Of a stretch of DNA of 64,000 nt, positions 1 through 6,586 are shown one piece after another. Positions within the stretch are counted from its first letter, which is position 1. Every line of letters starts with the position of its first letter. This stretch comes from an uncultured Tenacibaculum sp. GTDB taxonomy: Bacteria; Bacteroidota; Bacteroidia; Flavobacteriales; Flavobacteriaceae. The notes under the pieces were generated by a model. It saw only the letters and a program-made list of their open reading frames with translations. It had not been told where the DNA came from and did not search any database. Location of the stretch: contig NZ_CANMLT010000004.1 in the NCBI RefSeq assembly GCF_947498805.1, forward strand, positions 410,186 through 474,185. Direction: 5' to 3'. The position numbers and the translations under genes were made by a program.

Positions 1-377
1 TTGTTTTTCTTGGAGAAGTAAATGGTTTTGTCTCAAATGGTATTAACTCTATAGAGTTTAGAATACCGGATAGTTCAAATTTTGAATTTATATTTGATAA
101 TGCACTTATAACTTTAAATGGACAACAAGTGTTTAATTCACACTGGGCATATATATTAGAAAAAGGACTTCATAAGTTTATATATACAGCAAATGGAGGA
201 ATATTTAAAGGAAACACTTTCTCTAAAGTAGGTATAAAGGCCAGATTTGTATCACCTGCAAATTCGAGAGGAAAAGTTCCGTTGAAAGGAACTATTAGAT
301 TTAATTCAGGAGGGCAATCTAATAGAACTAATGATAATGATGAAGATTTAATACAATATAATAATACGAAACTGTAA
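1..377 (+). CDS. C-terminal part of an unidentified protein, cut by the window edge
   Basis: The frame is open from base 3 to the TAA at 375-377, so 124 residues are visible and the true start lies left of the window. An in-frame GTG at 129 would give 82 residues but is probably internal, because the open frame continues upstream of it. The fragment alternates hydrophobic and polar residues, which suggests beta structure, and it ends in an Asn/Asp-rich tail (RTNDNDEDLIQYNN). I see no membrane segment, Cys pair or catalytic motif and do not recognise the family. A strong terminator follows 55 bases after the stop, so this is the last gene of its transcript. Confidence 0.6.
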   Translation, partial: VFLGEVNGFVSNGINSIEFRIPDSSNFEFIFDNALITLNGQQVFNSHWAYILEKGLHKFIYTANGGIFKGNTFSKVGIKARFVSPANSRGKVPLKGTIRFNSGGQSNRTNDNDEDLIQYNNTKL

Positions 378-432
378 ATAGGAATAATGAATAGCTAATT
401 ATCCTATTTTAGAATTGAAAGCAGGTTAAAAT

Positions 433-471
433 AATGGCAGCGTTTATAAAACGCTGCCATTTTGGTTTTTT
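433..471 (+). terminator. Rho-independent terminator of the truncated first gene
   Basis: A perfect 13-bp stem (433-445 with 449-461, arm AATGGCAGCGTTT) closes a 3-base loop and is followed by TTGGTTTTTT. This is a classic intrinsic terminator. Confidence 0.92.
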
Positions 472-810
472 AATATAGTATATGTATAACTGATACTAAT
501 CGTAATCAGTTTTTACCCAGTAAGTATTTGGTTAATGTTTCGTTGTATAATGTTTTAAGTATGTGTAGAAAAGGTTGATTCTTTGGCGAGCCTACAGTTA
601 GTAGTAGATTATTCTATAGGTTTTTAATATTTGTAGTAGATAAGCAGTAGTAAAAAAAGAAGTTTTTTTAGAGGTTGTTATGAAATTAGCAATTCACTAA
701 TTCGACGTTTATATATGAATAAAAAAATCCCGTGAGACTAGTTTAAACTCTGAAATTATTCCTGTTAAAGTGATTGCCATAAAATGAGCAGTAGCCAATT
801 GGGATAAATT

Positions 811-892
811 AAAGAGTAACTATCAATATGTTGTATTACACGCTTTCCCCTAATTTCGATTTCCCCAATATTGAGATGTTACTCTTTTTTTT
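811..892. repeat. Imperfect inverted repeat 1 with a T run
   Basis: The left arm 811-829 pairs with 868-887 as a 10-bp stem (AAAGAGTAAC with GTTACTCTTT), a 2/3-base internal loop and a second 7-bp stem (TCAATAT with ATATTGA). The 38-base loop contains TTTCCCC twice (844-850 and 860-866). A run of T follows (885-892), so on the plus strand it could also act as a terminator. Confidence 0.65.
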
Positions 893-916
893 AAAATATG
901 AAAGAACCTATTAATA

Positions 917-1016
917 AACGAACTAAACGCATTAATAACATGATATAACCTCGGTATGTTTTCTCATAAATTAGACTATCTTTTTTACCGATGTTATCAT
1001 TAATGCGTTGTTCGTT
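917..1016. repeat. Imperfect inverted repeat 2 with one-sided bulges
   Basis: Left arm 917-956 pairs with 986-1016 in blocks: AACGAAC, AACGCATTAAT, GAT(at)AAC and TCGGTA. The main unpaired bases (924-925, 937-941 and two within 942-949) lie on the left strand, so the folded strand has a long stem with one-sided bulges. Confidence 0.6.
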
Positions 1017-1030
1017 GTTTAAGTTAATTA

Positions 1031-1107
1031 TTTTAGTAACACTAATATCTATTTATTCTACTTCTTAAAACATCTTTCCCTTAGATGTTGGTGTTACTTT
1101 ACTAAAA
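1031..1107. repeat. Imperfect inverted repeat 3
   Basis: TTTTAGTAACACTAA at 1031-1045 pairs with 1088-1107 (TTGGTGTTAC then TTTACTAAAA). The pairing is 6 bp plus 9 bp with one wobble, and a 5-base bulge lies on the right strand. Confidence 0.45.
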
Positions 1108-1120
1108 AAAGGATCTTTCT

Positions 1121-1202
1121 ACACTAAAAAAATAAGTGAACATCGGTGTAAAATTTCCCCGAAATTTCCCCTTTTTATGCAGGTGTTTACTTTTTTAGTG
1201 TT
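1121..1202. repeat. Imperfect inverted repeat 4 with TTTCCCC motifs
   Basis: ACACTAAAAAA at 1121-1131 pairs with TTTTTTAGTGT at 1191-1201. The interior contains two TTTCCCC motifs (1154-1160 and 1165-1171) around CCCCGAAA. Pairing next to the outer 11-bp stem is weak. Confidence 0.5.
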
Positions 1203-1266
1203 AGAAAAGAAGAGAGTAGAGTATGGGTGATAAATTGTTATATTATCTAAGGTTATAATTACTGTT

Positions 1267-2079
1267 TTATCTAAAACTCCAATTTTTATAATTGGTGTTT
1301 GCTTCTAATTTGTTTTCAATAGAATTAGGTAAACTAGGGAAAAAATCAATACCTGTTTTTTGTTCTAATTCATCAATGGAAACTACAAATTTATACAAAG
1401 GTTTGCTACTGTCTTTATGAGGGATTAAAAAAGCAATTGCTTTGATTTCTGGCTCTGTATAATCTAAAATAATTTTATAGAAATAATTTGGTACTGAAAC
1501 ACGGTCTTTACCTATCGTCTTTAAGTTTTTTTCAAGAATTCCACCCGTAACTACATACAAATGATTGTATTTTTTAGCCCAATAACGAGTTTTTTGCTCT
1601 AGTTTATTCCATATTCCAGCATTAAATTGGTGATTCTGAGGAGACACATTAGAGGTGTAGAAAGTTTCATCGTGTGCTTTTTTAGAATATCTTTTATCGC
1701 CAGCTGGACATAAATGTCCCTTATCATATCCTGAGTTTTTATAATTTCGCCAATCTGCAGATTTCGTACTAACTTTTGGGTCTACAATGAAAAAAGGACG
1801 TTTATGATTTGTATAAACAATATCGTTTTTGTGCAAAGAATAAGCTACCCACTCTGCCTGTTCGTGTTGTTCATTGTATGATAATTGATATCCTTTATGT
1901 TTAATTATTGTACCAGTTGTTGAGGTTGGTAAATAGTCAAAACCGGTCTTGTTATGTTTTTCAGAGTTTTCTACTTGCGGAATAGTAGCATTAGTTTGTT
2001 CTTCTCTTTGTTGCAACCAATATCCAATAATTAGAACGAGCAGTGTAATAATGGCTTTTATTTTTCTTGAATTGCTCAT
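1267..2079 (-). CDS. DNA/RNA non-specific endonuclease (NUC1 family), membrane-anchored or secreted
   Basis: 270 residues. An N-terminal hydrophobic segment (about residues 8-22) indicates export or a membrane anchor. The DKGHLCPAGD motif at residues 119-128 matches the D-R/K-G-H active site of beta-beta-alpha metal nucleases, with His122 as the likely general base and a downstream Asn as magnesium ligand. Family members cut single- and double-stranded DNA and RNA, here most likely in the periplasm or outside the cell for nucleic-acid scavenging. The start codon overlaps the stop of the thioesterase gene by one base, so the two are probably co-transcribed. It is the last gene of a five-gene minus-strand run. 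Confidence 0.9.
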   Translation of the reverse strand: MSNSRKIKAIITLLVLIIGYWLQQREEQTNATIPQVENSEKHNKTGFDYLPTSTTGTIIKHKGYQLSYNEQHEQAEWVAYSLHKNDIVYTNHKRPFFIVDPKVSTKSADWRNYKNSGYDKGHLCPAGDKRYSKKAHDETFYTSNVSPQNHQFNAGIWNKLEQKTRYWAKKYNHLYVVTGGILEKNLKTIGKDRVSVPNYFYKIILDYTEPEIKAIAFLIPHKDSSKPLYKFVVSIDELEQKTGIDFFPSLPNSIENKLEANTNYKNWSFR

Positions 2080-2522
2080 TAGCTTTTCATAATGATTTCT
2101 TTAAAGTCTTCGGTCTTTTCAACTTTATCAAAGATGGTTTGAAATTTAGTTGGAGGAACTGTTAGTTTACGTTTTACTAAATCAAGCCAAGCTCCATAAA
2201 CCGTAATGATGGCAGATAATTTTCCTTCTTCATTAAAAACTTCATGTTGAATTTTCCAACGTTCTCCTTTGCTAGATAATCCTATTACTTTTAGGTTTAC
2301 AGTAATGTCAGTTCCCATATGTATTTCTCGTAAAAACTTGGTGTTTTCCTCAAATAAGATAGGTCCTGTTTTTTCTTTTGTGAAATCTTGAATAGTAATG
2401 TTGTGTTCCTTGAAGAAACGCAAACGAACTTCAGCAGCATAATCATTATAAGCAGTATGACGCATATGTATATTGGCATCAAAATCTGCCCATCTAGTAG
2501 TAAATTTAACTGTAAAACTCAT
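2079..2522 (-). CDS. Acyl-CoA thioesterase family protein (hot-dog fold)
   Basis: 147 residues, the usual size of a single 4HBT hot-dog domain. The N-terminal pattern RWADFDANIHMRHTAYNDYA carries the conserved Asp and the helix-start His/Asn region of YbgC/FcbC-type thioesterases, which hydrolyse acyl-CoA or acyl-ACP thioesters in the cytoplasm. The substrate cannot be read from the sequence. There is no signal peptide. It lies 26 bases after the ABC permease gene and overlaps the nuclease gene by one base, so it is in the same run, although its partners are functionally unrelated. Confidence 0.85.
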   Translation of the reverse strand: MSFTVKFTTRWADFDANIHMRHTAYNDYAAEVRLRFFKEHNITIQDFTKEKTGPILFEENTKFLREIHMGTDITVNLKVIGLSSKGERWKIQHEVFNEEGKLSAIITVYGAWLDLVKRKLTVPPTKFQTIFDKVEKTEDFKEIIMKS

Positions 2523-2548
2523 AAAATATTTTTCGGCAAAAGTACAAA

Positions 2549-3613
2549 TTAGGCTTTAACATCTAAAGTATCTCTAAGAGTATTCCCTAATAACATAAAA
2601 GCCATTACCAAACTCATAATTGCTAAACCGGGTATTAGAGCTAGAAAGGGTTTTCCTAGAATAATATAATTATAGTGATTTTTAATCATAGCTCCCCAAG
2701 AAGGTGTTGGAGGTTGGGCACCAATACCTAAAAAACTCAATCCGCTTTCAATCAAAATAGCAGCGGCAAAATTTGCAGCAGAAATTACAATGATAGGAGC
2801 CCAAATGTTAGGAAGAATATGTTTGAAAATAATTCTAAAATCAGAAAAACCTAAAGCTTTAGCCGCTTCTACATATTGTTGTTGTTTGCTAGTAATTACT
2901 TGTCCGCGAACAACACGTGCAACTTCTACCCACATGGTTAATCCAACTGCAATAAACACTTGCCAAAATCCTTTTCCTAAAGCCAAGGTAATGGCTATTA
3001 CAAGTAGTAATGTTGGTATGGACCAAGTAATATTAATAAACCACATGATTAAATTGTCAATTTTACCTCCAAAATAACCAGCAATAGCACCTATTGGAAT
3101 TCCAATTACTAAAGAAATAAAAACAGCAATGAAACCAATAAAAAATGAAATTCTAGCACCTATCAATAAACGACTTAATAAATCACGACCATATTTGTCT
3201 GTTCCTAGCCAAAATGTTTTTTGTTGAATATACTGGGTGTATGATTTAGGAAACTCTTCTGGTAAACCATCAGCATACTTGATTACTTCTAACTTATCAT
3301 TTTTAGTGTCGAATGATTTAATTGGAATTTCGGTAATTGAATTTTGTTTTCCATCCATGAAAATAGAAAGCCAAGATTGATCTGTGGTATTTTCAGAAGG
3401 AATAGATAGCATTTGAACAGAAAAACCAGGAGTTTTTGAATGAATTTCTAAATGCATTTGATTGGCTGAATTACTATTGTCTGGCGCTAAGACATAGCAA
3501 AAAACAGCAACAACCCCACAAAAAATAATAAACCAAAAACTAGCTAAGCCAGTTTTACTTCGTTTAAATTTTTGTATGGCAATTTGCCATAAAGATGTTG
3601 AGTCTTTGTTCAC
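2549..3613 (-). CDS. ABC transporter permease of the peptide/nickel (DppC/OppC) type
   Basis: 354 residues. The order is an N-terminal membrane helix (about 20-42), a periplasmic stretch (about 43-140) and the binding-protein-dependent permease domain. The EAAKALGFSDFRIIFKHILP segment is the EAA loop that contacts the ATPase. The C-terminal pattern SFLGIGAQPPTPSWGAMI is typical of DppC/OppC. No ATPase, second permease or binding protein is nearby, so its partners must be elsewhere in the genome. The start overlaps the stop of the channel gene upstream by one base. The substrate is unknown; peptides are likeliest from the family. Confidence 0.88.
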   Translation of the reverse strand: MNKDSTSLWQIAIQKFKRSKTGLASFWFIIFCGVVAVFCYVLAPDNSNSANQMHLEIHSKTPGFSVQMLSIPSENTTDQSWLSIFMDGKQNSITEIPIKSFDTKNDKLEVIKYADGLPEEFPKSYTQYIQQKTFWLGTDKYGRDLLSRLLIGARISFFIGFIAVFISLVIGIPIGAIAGYFGGKIDNLIMWFINITWSIPTLLLVIAITLALGKGFWQVFIAVGLTMWVEVARVVRGQVITSKQQQYVEAAKALGFSDFRIIFKHILPNIWAPIIVISAANFAAAILIESGLSFLGIGAQPPTPSWGAMIKNHYNYIILGKPFLALIPGLAIMSLVMAFMLLGNTLRDTLDVKA

Positions 3614-4869
3614 TATAGTTTTTTGTTAAACGTTAAAATATCCTTACTAGATGGTGCTTCAAAAATTTCTAAATTGAAATATGGAACACTTGCTAAGATA
3701 TGATCAAAAATATCAGCCATAATTCTTTCGTATACACTCCATTCTTTTTCATTACTAAAAGCATAAAGTTCTAATGGAATTCCATGTATAGTTGGTTGTA
3801 ATTGTCGAGTCATAAATAACAACTCCTTATTTACTTTGGGGTGTGCTTTTAGATATTCATCAATATAAATTCTAAAAACTCCAAAATTAGTGAGATTTCG
3901 TCCATTAATTAACAAGCTTTTATCAATGTTTTCCTTTTTATTATATGCATTAATCTCAGATTTTTTTTCTGTAAGGTATTCTTTAATAAGAGTGATTTTT
4001 TTTAAAGAAGTTATTTCATTTTCGGTTAAAAAATGAATACTATTTATTTTTATAAAAATTGCTCGTTTCATTCTCCTTCCTCCGGATACTCGCATTGCTC
4101 GCCAATTCTTAAAAGATTCTGAAATTAAAGAATATGTTGGGATGCTTGTTACAGTGTTATCGAAATTTTTCACAATTACTGAAGTTAAATTGATTTCTGT
4201 GACATTACCATCTGCCCCATATTTAGACATGGTAATCCAATCATTTAAACGAACTGTATCATTAATAGAAATTTGAATACTTGCAACAAAGCCTAATATA
4301 GTATCTTTAAAAATTAATAATAGTACTGCAGAAAAGGCACCTAAAGCTGTGAAGAAACGAACTAACGATTTATCTGTAATTAAAGAGAAAGAAATCAATA
4401 ATCCAATCATCCAAAGTAGGACCATGAAAATTTGGGTATAACTCTCAAGTGGTTTGTCTTTAAAAGAATTAAATGTTCTCAGAAAGTCTTTAATACTAAG
4501 AAGCACACTTCTAATAAACCAGATACTCATAAATACAATTAAAAGAGAACAAAGAATCATGACATATTTATATACCCATGGAAAATCTATTAGAATATCA
4601 TGTAAGAAGGTATAAATTAATACAAGTACAATAATTCTGGAAATATTTAGGAATACTAAATTTTTAATAAGAATGTCATCAAATTGAGTTTTGGTTTTAC
4701 TAGCTATTTTATGGATTAGTCTACTTCCAAAATAACGTAAAGATTTAAAGATGATAAATCCTACAAGAGCTATTAAAATAAAGTTGCTAATAACATTTAA
4801 ATAAATAGCTATTTTATCTGGTATAGATAAGGTATTCGTGTAAAAATTGTAAAAAAATCTACCTAACAT
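3613..4869 (-). CDS. Mechanosensitive ion channel, YbdG-like (MscS superfamily)
   Basis: 418 residues with five predicted membrane segments before the MscS beta domain. The segment around NDWITMSKYGADGNV and IPTYSLISESFKNWR is diagnostic of the YbdG branch rather than classical MscS. These inner-membrane channels open on membrane tension during osmotic down-shock. The large C-terminal cytoplasmic domain (about 250-418) is complete. The gene starts 3 bases after the stop of the queuosine-precursor transporter gene, which implies co-transcription. Confidence 0.9.
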   Translation of the reverse strand: MLGRFFYNFYTNTLSIPDKIAIYLNVISNFILIALVGFIIFKSLRYFGSRLIHKIASKTKTQFDDILIKNLVFLNISRIIVLVLIYTFLHDILIDFPWVYKYVMILCSLLIVFMSIWFIRSVLLSIKDFLRTFNSFKDKPLESYTQIFMVLLWMIGLLISFSLITDKSLVRFFTALGAFSAVLLLIFKDTILGFVASIQISINDTVRLNDWITMSKYGADGNVTEINLTSVIVKNFDNTVTSIPTYSLISESFKNWRAMRVSGGRRMKRAIFIKINSIHFLTENEITSLKKITLIKEYLTEKKSEINAYNKKENIDKSLLINGRNLTNFGVFRIYIDEYLKAHPKVNKELLFMTRQLQPTIHGIPLELYAFSNEKEWSVYERIMADIFDHILASVPYFNLEIFEAPSSKDILTFNKKL

Positions 4870-4872
4870 TTT

Positions 4873-5583
4873 TTAAGAATCAAAATTATGAATTTCTTCA
4901 CCAACCTTTAAATTGAATTTTTTTCTAAAGCCATAAACCAATGCATATAATAAAGGAGTATCAATAGCTGCGATAAATATTTTAAAAATAACCCCGCTTA
5001 CTAAAAGACCTCCAAATTTATCCCATGCAATAATTTCAAAAGAGCATAATAATAAAAGTACTGTAAGGGTATCTATAAATTGCGAAGCAAAGGTTGAAAA
5101 ATTATTACGTAACCATAAGTGTTTTCCTTTCGTGTAATTTTTCCAAAAATGATAAATTCTAATATCTATAAACTGTGCAAATAAATAGGCCATCATTGAT
5201 GCCAAAACAGCCAAAGGAGTTGCTCCGAATACTAGGTTAAATGTGTTGTTATCAACAGGTGACCATTCTGTTGCAGGAACATATTTACTAACATAAATAA
5301 TTCCTAATGAAAATAAAGAAGCAAAAATACCTGCTATTACAACTTGATTAGCTTTTTTTCTACCATAGATTTCAGATAATACATCTGTAATAAGGAATGT
5401 AATAGGGTATGGAAGTAACCCAACTGAAATTTCAAATAACTTAACATCTAGGATTTCCATGTTAAGTGGATACCAATAGAAAAACTTCTGAAAAATTAGA
5501 TTCGAAGTAACTAAAGAAGCAATAAAAAGTGCCGCTAAAATTAGGTAAATAAGTTGTGCCTGTGATTTCTGTTGTGACGTCAT
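4873..5583 (-). CDS. yhhQ: Queuosine precursor transporter (YhhQ/VUT family)
   Basis: 236 residues, strongly hydrophobic with about six membrane helices. The N-terminal pattern ASLVTSNLIFQKFF and the LLPYPITFLITDVLSEIYG motif are the signature of the family that imports preQ0/preQ1 for queuosine synthesis in tRNA. The start ATG (5581-5583) faces fabD across a 60-base divergent promoter region. A near-match to the -7 box (TATCTTCG on the minus strand) lies just before it. I see no preQ1 riboswitch in the short leader. It is the first gene of the 5583-to-1267 run. Confidence 0.9.
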   Translation of the reverse strand: MTSQQKSQAQLIYLILAALFIASLVTSNLIFQKFFYWYPLNMEILDVKLFEISVGLLPYPITFLITDVLSEIYGRKKANQVVIAGIFASLFSLGIIYVSKYVPATEWSPVDNNTFNLVFGATPLAVLASMMAYLFAQFIDIRIYHFWKNYTKGKHLWLRNNFSTFASQFIDTLTVLLLLCSFEIIAWDKFGGLLVSGVIFKIFIAAIDTPLLYALVYGFRKKFNLKVGEEIHNFDS

Positions 5584-5611
5584 AAAACGAAGATAGTAAT
5601 TTTAAAAATTG

Positions 5612-5619
5612 TATGTTTG
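5612..5619 (+). promoter_or_regulatory. Promoter -7 box for fabD
   Basis: TATGTTTG matches the Bacteroidetes TAnnTTTG -7 element exactly. The predicted start site (about 5622) would leave a leader of about 20 bases before the fabD ATG. A clear -33 TTG is not seen. Confidence 0.6.
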
Positions 5620-5643
5620 CAGCGTTAAACAAACAACAAAAAA

Positions 5644-6525
5644 ATGAAAGCATATATTTTTCCAGGTCAAGGAGCACAGTTTACAGGAATGGGATTAGAT
5701 TTATATGAAAACTCACCATTAGCTCAAGAACTATTTGAAAAAGCAAATGATATATTAGGTTTTAGTATTACAGATGTAATGTTTGAAGGAACCGCAGAAG
5801 AATTAAAACAAACAAAAGTTACACAGCCAGCTATTTTCTTACATTCGGTAATTTTAGCGAAAGTATTAGGAGATGATTTTAAACCAGAAATGGTTGCAGG
5901 TCATTCACTAGGAGAATTATCAGCATTAGTTGCAAACGGTGTGTTGTCTTTTGAAGATGGATTAACATTAGTTTCTAAACGTGCAATGGCAATGCAAAAG
6001 GCATGTGAAATTCAACCATCTACAATGGCAGCAGTTTTAGGATTAGAAGATGCTGTTGTAGAAGAAGTATGTAAATCAATTGATGGAGTTGTTGTTGCGG
6101 CAAATTACAACTGCCCTGGTCAATTAGTAATTTCGGGAGAAATTGAGGCAGTAGAGAAAGCTTGTGAAGTTTTAACTGAAAAAGGAGCAAGAAGAGCTTT
6201 ATTATTACCAGTTGGAGGAGCTTTTCATTCACCTATGATGGAGCCAGCTCGTGAAGAGTTAGCAAAGGCAATTGAAGAAACTACTTTTAGTGAGCCTACT
6301 TGTCCGGTGTATCAAAATGTAGTAGCAAAAGCAGTAACAAATCCTGCAGAAATTAAAGAAAACTTAATAGCACAGTTAACAGCTCCTGTAAAATGGACAC
6401 AATGTGTGCAAGCAATGATTGCAGATGGCGGAACTGAATTTGTTGAAGTTGGACCAGGTAAAGTTTTACAAGGTTTAATGAGAAAAATAGATAGAAGTGT
6501 TACAGCTAGCGGAGCAGCTTTGTAA
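5644..6525 (+). CDS. fabD: Malonyl-CoA:ACP transacylase
   Basis: 293 residues, full length. It transfers the malonyl group from CoA to acyl carrier protein, the first committed step of type II fatty-acid synthesis. The N-terminal FPGQGAQ, the nucleophile elbow GHSLGE with Ser88, and the GGAFHSPMM segment with catalytic His195 are all present. It is a single-gene transcript here: it has its own -7 box upstream and a strong two-way terminator downstream. The other fatty-acid genes (accB, accC, fabH) are 50 kb away in this window. Confidence 0.97.
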   Translation: MKAYIFPGQGAQFTGMGLDLYENSPLAQELFEKANDILGFSITDVMFEGTAEELKQTKVTQPAIFLHSVILAKVLGDDFKPEMVAGHSLGELSALVANGVLSFEDGLTLVSKRAMAMQKACEIQPSTMAAVLGLEDAVVEEVCKSIDGVVVAANYNCPGQLVISGEIEAVEKACEVLTEKGARRALLLPVGGAFHSPMMEPAREELAKAIEETTFSEPTCPVYQNVVAKAVTNPAEIKENLIAQLTAPVKWTQCVQAMIADGGTEFVEVGPGKVLQGLMRKIDRSVTASGAAL

Positions 6526-6541
6526 TAAAGGAAATACTATA

Positions 6542-6579
6542 AACATAAAAGGCTCGCAAATTTGCGAGCCTTTTATGTT
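6542..6579. terminator. Two-way terminator between fabD and the M16 protease gene
   Basis: A near-continuous palindrome centred on AAAGGCTCGCAAA/TTTGCGAGCCTTT with A/T runs on both sides. It can stop transcription of the convergent genes from either direction. Confidence 0.92.
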
Positions 6580-6586
6580 TAGTAAA

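Larger units (their letters stand above)
378..1266. other. Gene-free stretch with several imperfect palindromes
   Basis: No convincing coding region or RNA gene of a known family is visible in these 890 bases. Besides the terminator at 433-471, the second half (811-1202) is made of four consecutive imperfect inverted repeats, listed separately. Two of them carry paired TTTCCCC motifs in their loops. The stretch separates a plus-strand gene from a minus-strand one that ends at 1267, so both neighbouring genes point into it and it need not hold a promoter for either. Confidence 0.7.

Noticed and set aside
811..1202. Integron attC sites
   Set aside because: The hairpins have one-sided bulges but not the conserved attC end boxes, and no integrase is visible; kept only as a structural observation.
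4873..5643. preQ1 riboswitch before the queuosine-precursor transporter
   Set aside because: The leader is only about 60 bases and shows no preQ1 aptamer pattern.
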